A program made the position numbers and the translations under genes. From assembly GCF_027568575.1 (NCBI RefSeq), contig NZ_JANUVP010000002.1: a stretch of 64,000 nt of DNA; one strand, written 5' to 3'. The notes beneath the pieces were generated by a model. It was not told where the DNA came from and searched no databases. It saw only the letters and a program-made list of their open reading frames with translations. This DNA comes from Caldifermentibacillus hisashii. Lineage in GTDB: Bacteria > Bacillota > Bacilli > Bacillales > Caldibacillaceae. Below are positions 37,143-46,706 of this stretch, piece after piece (the first letter of the stretch is position 1; every line of letters begins with the position of its first letter).

Positions 37143-37724
37143 ATGAGACTAAATAAAAAAGAACGACAAAGGCTCTTAAAAGAAACCATTTTGGAAAATC
37201 CATTTGTTACCGATGAAGAATTGGCTGAAAAATTTTCAGTCAGCATTCAAACCATCAGGCTGGACCGGTTAGAGTTAAATATACCTGAACTTCGAGAACG
37301 TATTAAAAATGTTGCACAAAAGAATTTTTCAGAAGAAGTACGATCTTTACCAATTGAAGAAGTCATTGGAGAAATTATTGACATCGAGCTGGATGAGCAC
37401 GCTATTTCTCTATTGGATATTAAAGAAGAACATGTTTTTAAGCGAAATAACATTGCTCGTGGACATCATCTGTTTGCTCAAGCAAATTCCCTTGCCGTTG
37501 CCGTCATAAATGATGAATTGGCCTTGACGATAAAAAGTAATATTCAATTTATCCGCCAAGTGAAATTAGGGGAACGAGTTATTGCAAAAGCGAAAGTAGT
37601 AGAGAAAGAGATGGAAAAAGGAAGAACCGTTGTTCATGTGGAAAGTTTTGTGAATCACGAACTCGTATTTAAAGGTGAATTTCACATGTACCGTCCAAAA
37701 CATAAAGAAGGTGTGCAAAAATGA
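37143..37724 (+). CDS. fapR: FapR, malonyl-CoA-responsive repressor of lipid synthesis
   Basis: Protein of 193 residues with an N-terminal DeoR-like helix-turn-helix (about 20-42, TDEELAEKFSVSIQTIRLDR) and a hot-dog fold effector domain (about 85-185) that binds malonyl-CoA. It represses fatty acid and phospholipid genes. The ATG lies after GTGGAGTAAGT. Overlap with plsX is four bases, and an operator sits on its promoter, so it controls itself. Confidence 0.95.
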   Translation: MRLNKKERQRLLKETILENPFVTDEELAEKFSVSIQTIRLDRLELNIPELRERIKNVAQKNFSEEVRSLPIEEVIGEIIDIELDEHAISLLDIKEEHVFKRNNIARGHHLFAQANSLAVAVINDELALTIKSNIQFIRQVKLGERVIAKAKVVEKEMEKGRTVVHVESFVNHELVFKGEFHMYRPKHKEGVQK

Positions 37725-38710
37725 ATATAGCGATAGACGCAATGGGTGGCGATCATGCTCCTGAAGCAGTAATAAAAGGGACGCTTAAAGCGATCGAAAA
37801 TTTCCCTGATTTACATATTACATTAATTGGCAATGAAAAAAAGATAAAACCATATCTTTCATCAAGCGACAGGATTCACATGATTCATACAGAAGAAGTG
37901 ATTTCAGGTGAAGACGAACCGGTCCGTGCTGTTCGCAGGAAAAAAGATGCATCCATGGTTTTAATGGCAAAAGAGGTTGCAGAAGGACGGTGTAACGCTT
38001 GTATTTCTGCCGGAAATACGGGAGCGTTGATGGCAAGCGGTTTGTTTATCGTCGGGAGAATTGATGGAATTGAACGTCCTGCCCTAGCACCAACATTACC
38101 GACGATTGACGGAAAGGGTTTTTTACTGTTAGATGTTGGTGCCAATGCTGATGCAAAATCGTCTCATCTTTTACAATATGCCTATATGGGTGCAATTTAT
38201 AGCGAAAAAGTGCGGGGTATAAAAAATCCGCGGGTCGGTTTGTTGAATATCGGGACAGAGTCAAAAAAGGGCAATGAATTAACTAGACAAGCATATGAAT
38301 TATTAAGCAATGCGAAATTAAATTTTATCGGTAATATTGAAGCGAGAGAATTGATGAATGGTGTTTGTGACGTTGCCGTTACTGACGGTTTTACTGGCAA
38401 TATGGTGTTAAAAACGATTGAAGGGACTGCATCATCTGTATTCAAAATGGTCAAAGAAGTATTGATGAGCAATTTCAAAACAAAAATGGCGGCAGCTGTC
38501 ATTAAGTCTGATTTAGGAAAATTAAAAAGCAAAATGGACTACTCGGAATATGGAGGTGCTTCACTTTTCGGTTTAAAAGCACCTGTCGTAAAAGCACATG
38601 GTTCTTCGGATGAATTAGCTTTTTTCCATGCCATACGTCAAACAAGAGATATGGTAATGGGCGAAGTTCCTCTTAAGATTGCTGAAGCAGTTAAAGACAT
38701 AAGTAAATAA
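37721..38710 (+). CDS. plsX: Phosphate acyltransferase PlsX
   Basis: Converts acyl-ACP to acyl phosphate for PlsY, the first step of phospholipid synthesis. The 329-residue protein opens with IAIDAMGGDHAP and has SAGNTGALMA and GFTGNMVLK, all family marks. The ATG overlaps the fapR stop (ATGA). fabD follows after 43 bases with its own GGAGCC site. Confidence 0.97.
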   Translation: MNIAIDAMGGDHAPEAVIKGTLKAIENFPDLHITLIGNEKKIKPYLSSSDRIHMIHTEEVISGEDEPVRAVRRKKDASMVLMAKEVAEGRCNACISAGNTGALMASGLFIVGRIDGIERPALAPTLPTIDGKGFLLLDVGANADAKSSHLLQYAYMGAIYSEKVRGIKNPRVGLLNIGTESKKGNELTRQAYELLSNAKLNFIGNIEARELMNGVCDVAVTDGFTGNMVLKTIEGTASSVFKMVKEVLMSNFKTKMAAAVIKSDLGKLKSKMDYSEYGGASLFGLKAPVVKAHGSSDELAFFHAIRQTRDMVMGEVPLKIAEAVKDISK

Positions 38711-38753
38711 ATATTTATCTATTCAAAATGGAAATAGAGAAAGGAGCCGTTTC

Positions 38754-39701
38754 ATGGGGAAAATTGCATTTCTGTTTCCGGGACAAGGTTCCCAGACGGT
38801 CGGAATGGGGAAAGAACTTGCTGTGAGTGACCAGAAAGTGGCGGACATCTTTTCGAAGGCTGATAAAGCACTACAGTTTCCGCTTTCTTCGGTCATTTTT
38901 GAAGGACCAAAAGAAAAATTAACATTGACAACAAATGCCCAACCTGCGTTATTAACAACAAGTATTGCCATTTTGCAAAAGTTTACCGAGTTTAACATTA
39001 AACCTGATTTTGTTGCCGGTCATAGTTTGGGGGAATATACTGCACTTGTAGCAGCAAATGCTTTGTCCTTTACAGATGGTGTCCAAATCGTTCATAAACG
39101 TGGAGAATTTATGGAAGAGGCGGTACCGCACGGGCAAGGAACAATGGCGGCAATATTAGGGATGGACCGCGAAAAACTGACTGAAATAACGGAAAAAGTA
39201 ACAGAAACGGTTGGGTCTGTTCAACTGGCTAATCTAAATTGTCCCGGACAGATTGTCATTTCAGGGACAAAAGATGGGGTCGATAAGGCTTGTGAGCTGG
39301 CTAAAGTGAACGGTGCGAGACGGGCCATTCCGTTAGAAGTCAGCGGACCTTTTCATTCCCGGTTAATGGAGCCGGCTTCAAACCGATTACATAAATTGCT
39401 GACGACTGTCAACATCCGAAATGCCGAGATTCCGGTCATATCAAATGTAACGGCAAAACCGGTCCAAGATGCAGAGGAAATAAAACAATTATTAGTTCAA
39501 CAGTTGTTTTCACCGGTACTTTGGGAAGATTCCATTCGATATTTACTTGAAAATGGTGTAGATACATTTATTGAAATTGGTCCGGGGAAAGTTTTAACCG
39601 GGTTGGTGAAGAAAATCGATCGTACCGTTCATACCTTTGCAATATTTGATGAAGAGAGTATCAATCATACGGTTCGAGAACTTGAAGGAGGGAAGTCATG
39701 A
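38754..39701 (+). CDS. fabD: Malonyl-CoA:ACP transacylase
   Basis: Moves malonyl groups from CoA to acyl carrier protein. The nucleophile is S91 in GHSLGEY, the histidine lies in GPFHSRLM, and FPGQGSQ marks the N-terminus. Length is 315 residues. AAAGGAGCC precedes the ATG. The stop overlaps the fabG start (ATGA). Confidence 0.97.
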   Translation: MGKIAFLFPGQGSQTVGMGKELAVSDQKVADIFSKADKALQFPLSSVIFEGPKEKLTLTTNAQPALLTTSIAILQKFTEFNIKPDFVAGHSLGEYTALVAANALSFTDGVQIVHKRGEFMEEAVPHGQGTMAAILGMDREKLTEITEKVTETVGSVQLANLNCPGQIVISGTKDGVDKACELAKVNGARRAIPLEVSGPFHSRLMEPASNRLHKLLTTVNIRNAEIPVISNVTAKPVQDAEEIKQLLVQQLFSPVLWEDSIRYLLENGVDTFIEIGPGKVLTGLVKKIDRTVHTFAIFDEESINHTVRELEGGKS

Positions 39702-40441
39702 CTTTAGCTGGTAAAACCGCACTCGTTACAGGTGCTTCTCGGGGAATCGGGAAGGAAATTGCTTTGGAACTTGCAAGAAATGGAGCAAATATTGTCGTGA
39801 ATTATGCCGGTAATACACAACTGGCTGAACAAGTGGCTGATGAAATTCGTTCAATTGGAAGAGAAAGTATAGCAATTCAAGCAGACGTGGCTAACAGTGA
39901 AGCAGTTGAACAAATGGTAAAAGAAACGGTGAACATGTTTGGCACACTTGATATTTTAGTAAATAATGCGGGAATTACCAGAGACCAACTGCTGATGCGT
40001 ATGAAAGAAAGTGATTGGGACGATGTCTTAAATACGAATCTTAAAAGCGTCTTTTTAACGACAAAAGCTGTTTCACGTCAAATGATGAAACAACGGAAAG
40101 GAAGAATCATCAATATTTCTTCGATTGTTGGCGTAAGCGGAAATGCCGGTCAAGCAAACTATGTAGCTGCTAAAGCAGGAATCATCGGCTTAACAAAAAC
40201 GGCGGCAAAAGAATTAGCACCGCGTAATATTACTGTAAACGCCGTTGCACCCGGTTTTATCACAACGGATATGACTGACAAATTACCGGAGGACGTAAAA
40301 CAGGAGTTATATAAGCAGATTCCCTTGGCAAGACTTGGTGAACCGAAAGATATTGCCTATGTTGTTGCTTTCTTGGCATCAGAGAAAAGCAGTTATATTA
40401 CCGGTCAAACGATTCATGTAAACGGCGGGATGTACATGTAA
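39698..40441 (+). CDS. fabG: 3-oxoacyl-[acyl-carrier-protein] reductase
   Basis: NADPH-dependent short-chain dehydrogenase, first reduction of each fatty acid elongation cycle. TGASRGIG (11-18) binds the cofactor; NNAG, S142, Y155 and K159 (YVAAK) make up the active site. Length is 247 residues. Context (fabD before, acpP after) fixes the assignment among many similar reductases. Confidence 0.96.
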   Translation: MTLAGKTALVTGASRGIGKEIALELARNGANIVVNYAGNTQLAEQVADEIRSIGRESIAIQADVANSEAVEQMVKETVNMFGTLDILVNNAGITRDQLLMRMKESDWDDVLNTNLKSVFLTTKAVSRQMMKQRKGRIINISSIVGVSGNAGQANYVAAKAGIIGLTKTAAKELAPRNITVNAVAPGFITTDMTDKLPEDVKQELYKQIPLARLGEPKDIAYVVAFLASEKSSYITGQTIHVNGGMYM

Positions 40442-40492
40442 TTTTAAAGATAAGAAGTTGGAATTTTCAGAGCTTGAAAAATTTGGATACTA

Positions 40493-40545
40493 GGGTAAAA
40501 TTTTTTTAACTTACCCTTTATATTATTTGTCTATTTATATATAAT
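40493..40545 (+). promoter_or_regulatory. Possible hairpin and -10 box before acpP
   Basis: AGGGTAA (40493-40499) can pair with TTACCCT (40511-40517), followed by an AT-rich stretch, and a perfect TATAAT lies at 40540-40545. acpP may therefore have both an internal attenuator and its own promoter. No good -35 box is seen at 16-18 bases, so this stays tentative. Confidence 0.4.
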
Positions 40546-40565
40546 ACTTGAGGGGAGGTGAAGTA

Positions 40566-40799
40566 ATGTCGAACGTACTGGAACGTGTAACGAAAATAAT
40601 TGTTGACCGCCTTGGGGTTGATGAATCAAAAGTTACACCTGAAGCCACTTTTAAGGAAGATCTTGGTGCAGACTCCCTTGATGTAGTCGAATTAGTCATG
40701 GAACTAGAGGATGAATTTGGTCTGCAATTTTCTGATGAAGATTCAGAAAAGATTGTTACTGTAGGAGATGCTGTATCTTACATAGAAAGTAAACTTTAA
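40566..40799 (+). CDS. acpP: Acyl carrier protein
   Basis: Acidic protein of 77 residues carrying growing acyl chains on 4'-phosphopantetheine, attached at S37 in GADSLDVVE. The ATG at 40566 follows GGGGAGGTGAAG; the in-frame ATG at 40548 lies before that site and is rejected. It is the last gene of the fapR operon before a terminator. Confidence 0.97.
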   Translation: MSNVLERVTKIIVDRLGVDESKVTPEATFKEDLGADSLDVVELVMELEDEFGLQFSDEDSEKIVTVGDAVSYIESKL

Positions 40800-40858
40800 T
40801 TTGGAATACTTGTTGTAAATCAATCCAAGTGATTTATAATTAAATAGTATTGACGAAT

Positions 40859-40888
40859 ACACTTCACTTGTAAAAGTGAGGTGTTTTC
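40859..40888 (+). terminator. Terminator after acpP
   Basis: ACACTTCACTT (40859-40869) pairs with AAGTGAGGTGT (40874-40884) across a GTAA loop, followed by a short T-run. Confidence 0.75.
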
Positions 40889-41121
40889 TATTGATTTAGG
40901 GATTTATTTTAAAAAACTCGGAATTGCAGATTCTGAAAAGTAAAGCGTGGTGCCTCTTCACAGAAACGTCATTTTTCGGTTATGATTTTAATAGTAACGA
41001 TGCGTCTTTTGCGCCGTCTAAAGGAAAAAATCTTTGGCAAAAATAAAAGGTGAAAAAATATCTTTACGAGTATGACTTTGGTAGTCTAAACTTGATTGTA
41101 TAAAACAAGAGGTGTAAATCA
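40889..41121. other. Intergenic stretch between acpP terminator and rnc
   Basis: Together with the terminator this makes a 322-base gap. I see no credible open frame. A weak palindrome, GTTAT with ATAGTAAC near 40978-40998, and a small hairpin around 41015-41045 are present. No strong promoter was recognised, although one is expected for the rnc operon. Confidence 0.4.
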
Positions 41122-41865
41122 ATGACAAAAATAAAACGGACGAAAGACATGAATAAAAACCAATTGGAAAATAAATTTAAAGAGTTTCAAGATAGGGTCG
41201 GTATCCATTTCCAAAATGAAGCTTTACTCGTACAGGCTTTTACCCATTCATCATATGTGAATGAGCATCGCAGAAAAAGAAGAGAAGATAATGAGCGCTT
41301 GGAATTTTTAGGGGATGCTGTTTTAGAATTAACGGTTTCCGATTTTCTCTATAAAACGTACCCGATGATGGAAGAAGGCGATATGACCAAGTTACGGGCG
41401 GCAATTGTTTGTGAACCTTCTCTTTTATCTTTTGCTCAGGAGTTAGACTTTGGTGATTTGATGCGCCTTGGTAAAGGGGAAGAATTAACCGGCGGAAGAA
41501 AACGTCCCGCATTACTTGCTGATGCTTTTGAAGCTTTTATTGGAGCCACCTATTTGGATCAAGGGTTGGAAACAGTTGTCAAGTTTTTAGAGAAGGTCGT
41601 TTTTCCTAAAATACTACAAGGTGCTTTTTCTCATGTGATGGATTATAAAAGCCAATTGCAAGAACTTGTTCAACGAGATGGTTTGGGTACACTTGAATAT
41701 GAAATTCTCGCTGAAAAAGGCCCTGCACACAATCGAGAATTCGTTACACAAGTAAAATTAAATAATCAAAGCTTAGGTACGGGTGTTGGAAAATCAAAAA
41801 AAGAGGCTGAGCAAAAAGCAGCCCATATGGCGTTAACGAAACTGTCCAAAACGCCGGAATCATGA
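41122..41865 (+). CDS. rnc: Ribonuclease III
   Basis: Double-strand-specific RNase for rRNA processing and phage/toxin RNA control. The RNase III signature NERLEFLGDAVL spans about 57-68 and a C-terminal dsRNA-binding domain lies at about 170-244 (KSQLQELVQ ... KKEAEQKAA). Length is 247 residues. AAGAGGTG lies 10 bases before the ATG. smc follows after 23 bases, the conserved order. Confidence 0.96.
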   Translation: MTKIKRTKDMNKNQLENKFKEFQDRVGIHFQNEALLVQAFTHSSYVNEHRRKRREDNERLEFLGDAVLELTVSDFLYKTYPMMEEGDMTKLRAAIVCEPSLLSFAQELDFGDLMRLGKGEELTGGRKRPALLADAFEAFIGATYLDQGLETVVKFLEKVVFPKILQGAFSHVMDYKSQLQELVQRDGLGTLEYEILAEKGPAHNREFVTQVKLNNQSLGTGVGKSKKEAEQKAAHMALTKLSKTPES

Positions 41866-41888
41866 CAATAGTAGTTAGGAGGGGCTAG

Positions 41889-44800
41889 ATGTTTCTCAAA
41901 CGTTTGGAATTAGTTGGTTTTAAATCTTTTGCGGAGAGAATTTCGGTCGATTTTGTTCCGGGTGTTACAGCCGTAGTAGGGCCAAATGGCAGTGGGAAAA
42001 GTAATATCACCGATGCGATTCGCTGGGTATTAGGAGAACAGTCTGCGAAATCATTGCGTGGCGGCAAAATGGAGGATATCATCTTTGCCGGAAGCGATAC
42101 GAGAAAGCCGCTCAATTTTGCCGAAGTTTCGTTAACATTGGAAAATGAGGACCATTTTTTGCCGATCGATTACAATGAAGTGTGTATTATAAGAAGAATG
42201 TACCGTTCAGGTGAAAGTGAGTACTTTATTAATAAACAGCCATGTCGCCTGAAAGATATCGTCGATTTATTAATGGATACCGGATTTGGAAGGGATTCTT
42301 TTTCAATTATTAGCCAAGGAAAAGTGGAAGAAATTTTAAACAGTAAATCCGAAGAAAGAAGAACGATCTTTGAGGAGGCAGCCGGTGTTTTAAAATATAA
42401 AACAAGGAAAAAGAAGGCTGAAGTGAAATTAAAAGAAACTGAAGAAAATTTGAACAGAGTTCGGGATATCATTCATGAATTGGAAGCTCAAGAGGAACCT
42501 TTAAAAATTCAAGCCTCCATGGCAAAAGATTACTTGCAAAAAAAAGATGAATTGCAACAATATGAAATCAGTTTGTTAGTGTATGAAATTGAACAGCTTC
42601 ATGAAAAATGGGAAAAACAGAAAAAGCAATTAGAAGAAAATAAAGATAAAGAGCTGGAATTATCTACGCAATTACAATCAAAAGAAGCGAATGTGACCCG
42701 GTTGCGTGATCAAATGACAGCTTTGGATGAATCAATTGATCAACTACAACATTTGTTGCTGATTACGAGTGAAGAATTGGAAAAATTGGAAGGGAAACGG
42801 GAAGTTTTAAAAGAGCGGAAAAAAAATGCCGGTCAAATTCGAACCCAGCTCAAGCAGGCAATTGATGATGGAGAACAAAAATTAATTGCACTTGATCAGG
42901 AAATTGCCATTTTGGAGCAGCAAAAAAATGAAACCAGCACAAGATTAAATGAAGAAAAGGAGAAATTGAAGGATTTACAAAAATTATTGGCAGCGTATTC
43001 CGTTGATGTAGAAGAAAAAATCGAATCTTTAAAGAGTGACTATATTGAACTGCTGAACAAACAAGCTGCTATAAAAAATGACCATCGTCATATTACCCAG
43101 CAATTAGAGCAACTTAAATTGAAGCAAGAACGACTCCGAAATGATAACCATAAGTATATTGCCGAAAGAAATGAAATCCTTTTTAAAAAGGGTGAGTTGG
43201 AAAAACAACTTGCTAACTTGGAAAAACAAATTGACCTGACTGCCGGACAATTTCGGGATGAGCGAAATCAATTAGAGCAATTGACAAGACAATATGAAAA
43301 AGTTGAAAAAACATATTATCAAGCTCTTCAATATGTCCAACAGGCAAAGTCACGGAAAGAATTTCTGGAAGAAATGGAAGAAGACTATTCCGGATTTTAC
43401 CAAGGCGTTAAGGAAATTTTGAAAGCAAAAGACCAGCTTCAAGGCATTGAAGGTGCTGTCGCAGAACTGATTAAAGTTAAAAAATCCTTTCAAGTGGCAT
43501 TGGATGTTGCCTTGTCGAGCAGTCAACAGTATATTGCCGTTCAAACAGAAGAACATGCAAGACAGGCGATCAAGTTTTTAAAAGCTCATGGGTATGGACG
43601 AGCGACATTTCTTCCGTTATCTGTCATTCAACCGAAAGAATTACCAAAAAACATGCGAGAACGTCTGGAAACTCACCCAAGTTATATTGGCATCGCAGCT
43701 GAATTATTGGACTATGATCAAAAATATCAAAACATCATTCACAATCTACTCGGAAATGTAATTATCAGTAAAGATCTTCGCGGTGCAAATGATCTTGCAG
43801 CACTTTCCGGACATCGCTACCGAATCGTTACCTTAGAAGGGGATGTAGTGAACCCGGGTGGTTCCATGACCGGGGGATCCTTAAAGAAAAATACCGGTTC
43901 ATTATTAAGCCGAAAACTGGAACTTGATACCTTAAAACAAAAACTTGTCGAGATGGAAAACCAATGTACGAAACTTGAAAAGGATGTAAAAGTAAAAAAA
44001 CACCTGATGAAGGAGAAAGAAGAAAAACTGCAAACCATTCAAAAAACAGGTGAAACACTCCGTCAACAAGAATTGCAACTAAAGGATCAACTGAAAGAAA
44101 TCCAGTGGAACGAAAAAAACATCCAGGAGCGGCTTACTTTATTTGATACGGAAGATGCTGCATACGATGAAGAAATATCCGGCTTGCTGGACAAAAAGGC
44201 GGCGAATGAAAAAGTATTCGAGGAAATCAATGCGAAAATTGCCGAAACCGATCAATTAATTAACGAACTATCTGAAAAGCGAAACCTTGATCAATCGAAA
44301 AAAACGGATATTACCGAAGAAATAAATAATTTAAAAGTAAATATTGCCAAGATGGAAGAACAACTTCACCATGTGCTAAATCAACTCCGGACAAATAAAG
44401 AAAGACATGAAGAAATTCACAACCAACTAAAAAATAACAAAGAAGATTTGTCACTGCTAATGAAAGAAATGGAAACCGATCATTCCGGAGAAAACAAAAT
44501 TGCCGAAGAAGCGAAACGAAAAGCCATGGAAAAAAATAAAACAATTGAACTGATTGCGGAACGGAGAAAACAGCGGCTGGAATTTCAACAAGCATTGGAA
44601 GACTTAGAACAGGAAGTAAAGGAGTTAAAACGGCAGCATAAAGGATTGACACAAAGTTTAACGGATGAAGAAGTGAAGTTGAACCGGATGGATGTTGATC
44701 TTGAAAATCGATTAACGACATTAAGTGAAGAATATATGTTAACGTTTGAAAGAGCAAAAGAGCAATATCCAATGACGGTTGCTTATGAGGAAGCGAAGAA

Positions 44801-45446
44801 AAAAGTAAAATTAATCAAGTTGGCGATCGATGAATTAGGAACTGTCAATTTGGGTGCCATTGATGAATATGAAAGAATATCAGAGCGATTAAAGTTTTTG
44901 ACAGAGCAAAGAGATGATTTGCTATCGGCAAAAAATACATTGTTTCAAGTCATCGAAGAAATGGATGACGAGATGATAAAACGGTTCAGTGAAACATTTA
45001 CTGCCATCAAGTCACAGTTTGATTCCGTGTTTAAGTCGCTGTTCGGTGGTGGACGAGCTGAATTGAAATTGACAATGCCGGATGATTTATTGAATACAGG
45101 CGTTGACATTATCGCTCAGCCACCGGGGAAAAAATTACAAAACTTAGGTTTGTTATCCGGCGGCGAACGGGCATTGACAGCAATCGCTCTTTTATTCTCA
45201 ATTTTAAAAGTTAGACCGGTCCCGTTCTGTATTTTAGATGAAGTAGAAGCGGCCTTGGATGAAGCAAACGTATACCGGTTCGCCCAATATTTAAAACATT
45301 TCAGCAGTGAAACCCAATTCATCGTCATCACTCATCGGAAAGGAACGATGGAAGAAGCGGATGTATTATATGGTGTAACCATGCAGGAATCAGGTGTATC
45401 CAAACTTGTTTCCGTTCGTTTGGAAGATACCGCAAATGTGGGCTAA
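41889..45446 (+). CDS. smc: Chromosome segregation ATPase SMC
   Basis: Condensin core protein of 1185 residues. The N-terminal ATPase half has GPNGSGKSN (31-39), two long coiled coils (about 170-500 and 680-1000) flank the hinge (about 510-675, with GSMTGGS at its end), and the C-terminal half carries the signature LSGGER and Walker B CILDEVEAALD. GGAGGGGC precedes the ATG. Partners ScpA and ScpB are not in the window. Confidence 0.97.
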   Translation: MFLKRLELVGFKSFAERISVDFVPGVTAVVGPNGSGKSNITDAIRWVLGEQSAKSLRGGKMEDIIFAGSDTRKPLNFAEVSLTLENEDHFLPIDYNEVCIIRRMYRSGESEYFINKQPCRLKDIVDLLMDTGFGRDSFSIISQGKVEEILNSKSEERRTIFEEAAGVLKYKTRKKKAEVKLKETEENLNRVRDIIHELEAQEEPLKIQASMAKDYLQKKDELQQYEISLLVYEIEQLHEKWEKQKKQLEENKDKELELSTQLQSKEANVTRLRDQMTALDESIDQLQHLLLITSEELEKLEGKREVLKERKKNAGQIRTQLKQAIDDGEQKLIALDQEIAILEQQKNETSTRLNEEKEKLKDLQKLLAAYSVDVEEKIESLKSDYIELLNKQAAIKNDHRHITQQLEQLKLKQERLRNDNHKYIAERNEILFKKGELEKQLANLEKQIDLTAGQFRDERNQLEQLTRQYEKVEKTYYQALQYVQQAKSRKEFLEEMEEDYSGFYQGVKEILKAKDQLQGIEGAVAELIKVKKSFQVALDVALSSSQQYIAVQTEEHARQAIKFLKAHGYGRATFLPLSVIQPKELPKNMRERLETHPSYIGIAAELLDYDQKYQNIIHNLLGNVIISKDLRGANDLAALSGHRYRIVTLEGDVVNPGGSMTGGSLKKNTGSLLSRKLELDTLKQKLVEMENQCTKLEKDVKVKKHLMKEKEEKLQTIQKTGETLRQQELQLKDQLKEIQWNEKNIQERLTLFDTEDAAYDEEISGLLDKKAANEKVFEEINAKIAETDQLINELSEKRNLDQSKKTDITEEINNLKVNIAKMEEQLHHVLNQLRTNKERHEEIHNQLKNNKEDLSLLMKEMETDHSGENKIAEEAKRKAMEKNKTIELIAERRKQRLEFQQALEDLEQEVKELKRQHKGLTQSLTDEEVKLNRMDVDLENRLTTLSEEYMLTFERAKEQYPMTVAYEEAKKKVKLIKLAIDELGTVNLGAIDEYERISERLKFLTEQRDDLLSAKNTLFQVIEEMDDEMIKRFSETFTAIKSQFDSVFKSLFGGGRAELKLTMPDDLLNTGVDIIAQPPGKKLQNLGLLSGGERALTAIALLFSILKVRPVPFCILDEVEAALDEANVYRFAQYLKHFSSETQFIVITHRKGTMEEADVLYGVTMQESGVSKLVSVRLEDTANVG

Positions 45447-45488
45447 AAAACGGGAAAGGTAAATTACAGTGCTAAGGGATGTGTGGCT

Positions 45489-46481
45489 ATGGGTTTTTTT
45501 GATAAGTTGAAAGAAAAATTGACGAAACAAACAGAAACGGTTACCGAGAAGTTTAAAGATGGATTAACAAAGACACGACAAAGCTTTTCAGACAAAATGA
45601 ATGATCTTGTTGCCCGCTATCGAAAAGTGGATGAAGATTTTTTTGAAGAACTTGAAGAAGTGTTGATTCAGGCCGATGTTGGTTTTGATACAGTTTTGGA
45701 ATTAGTCGATGAATTAAAAATGGAAGTGAAAAGACGCAATATCCAGGAAAGTTCACAAGTAAAAGAAATTATCGTGGAAAAATTAGTTGACATCTATGAG
45801 TCCGATGATGAACAAATTACTTCCTTAAATATTCAAGATAATGGTTTAACTGTCATTTTATTTGTTGGCGTTAACGGTGTGGGAAAAACTACGACCATCG
45901 GTAAACTTGCTTATAAATTCAAACAAGAGGGGAAGAAGGTGTTGTTGGCAGCCGGTGATACATTCCGAGCCGGTGCAATTGAACAGTTGGAAGTGTGGGG
46001 CAAGCGGGTCGGTGTAGACGTCATTAAGCAAAATGAAGGGTCAGACCCTGCAGCGGTAATGTATGATGCTGTTCAGGCTGCTCGGTCGCGTAAGGCAGAT
46101 ATTTTATTATGTGATACAGCCGGACGATTGCAAAACAAAGTAAATTTAATGAAAGAATTAGAGAAAGTTAAACGAGTTATTGAACGTGAAATCCCCGGTG
46201 CCCCGCACGAAGTACTGCTTGTTCTTGATGCGACAACCGGACAAAACGCAATGATCCAAGCGAAACAATTCAAGGAGGCAACTGATGTCACCGGTATCGT
46301 TCTTACCAAACTGGACGGCACAGCAAAAGGCGGAATTGTGATCGCGATTAGAAAAGAATTAAACATCCCTGTAAAGTTTGTTGGTCTTGGAGAAAAAATG
46401 GATGATCTGCAACCCTTTGATTTGGAACAATATGTATACGGTCTATTTGCAGGTTTGGCAGATGAAAACAAAGAAGATTGA
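45489..46481 (+). CDS. ftsY: Signal recognition particle receptor FtsY
   Basis: SRP-type GTPase that docks ribosome-SRP complexes at the membrane. It has an N-terminal helical N domain, the G1 loop GVNGVGKTT (127-135), DTAGRLQNK, and TKLDGTAKGG. The ATG at 45489 gives 330 residues beginning GFFDKLKEK, matching Bacillus FtsY; GTG at 45483 would add two residues. In relatives ylxM follows directly, but here a 297-base gap with repeats intervenes. Confidence 0.96.
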   Translation: MGFFDKLKEKLTKQTETVTEKFKDGLTKTRQSFSDKMNDLVARYRKVDEDFFEELEEVLIQADVGFDTVLELVDELKMEVKRRNIQESSQVKEIIVEKLVDIYESDDEQITSLNIQDNGLTVILFVGVNGVGKTTTIGKLAYKFKQEGKKVLLAAGDTFRAGAIEQLEVWGKRVGVDVIKQNEGSDPAAVMYDAVQAARSRKADILLCDTAGRLQNKVNLMKELEKVKRVIEREIPGAPHEVLLVLDATTGQNAMIQAKQFKEATDVTGIVLTKLDGTAKGGIVIAIRKELNIPVKFVGLGEKMDDLQPFDLEQYVYGLFAGLADENKED

Positions 46482-46482
46482 T

Positions 46483-46698
46483 GTTTCACCTTGCCCCGCA
46501 TGAACGGGCACTAATCTCCTTCCTTAAGGATTAAGTCAACCAAGAAAGCAAAAGGGAGAAGGTAAGTGCCCGTAACATGCCCGATTTGGTTCAACTAACC
46601 AGGAGCTGTCCAGAAAGCCAAAAATCAACCGAACCTATTCTTTTAGCAATAAAATTTTAGAAGTTGTACTATTAGGATAGCCCCTGGAAGTTTCACCT
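46483..46698. mobile_element. Putative small non-coding insertion flanked by 9-bp direct repeats
   Basis: GTTTCACCT occurs at 46483-46491 and again at 46690-46698 and encloses 198 bases without any open frame. Inside, CATGAACGGGCACT (46499-46512) pairs with AGTGCCCGTAACATG (46565-46579), and CCAGGAGCTGTCC (46599-46611) is matched in inverted form by GGATAGCCCCTGG (46675-46687), 11 of 13. The layout suggests a MITE-like element with a target duplication, or two adjacent repeats. It splits the usually tight ftsY-ylxM junction. Copy number in the genome is unknown to me. Confidence 0.55.
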
Positions 46699-46706
46699 AT
46701 TCCGGA

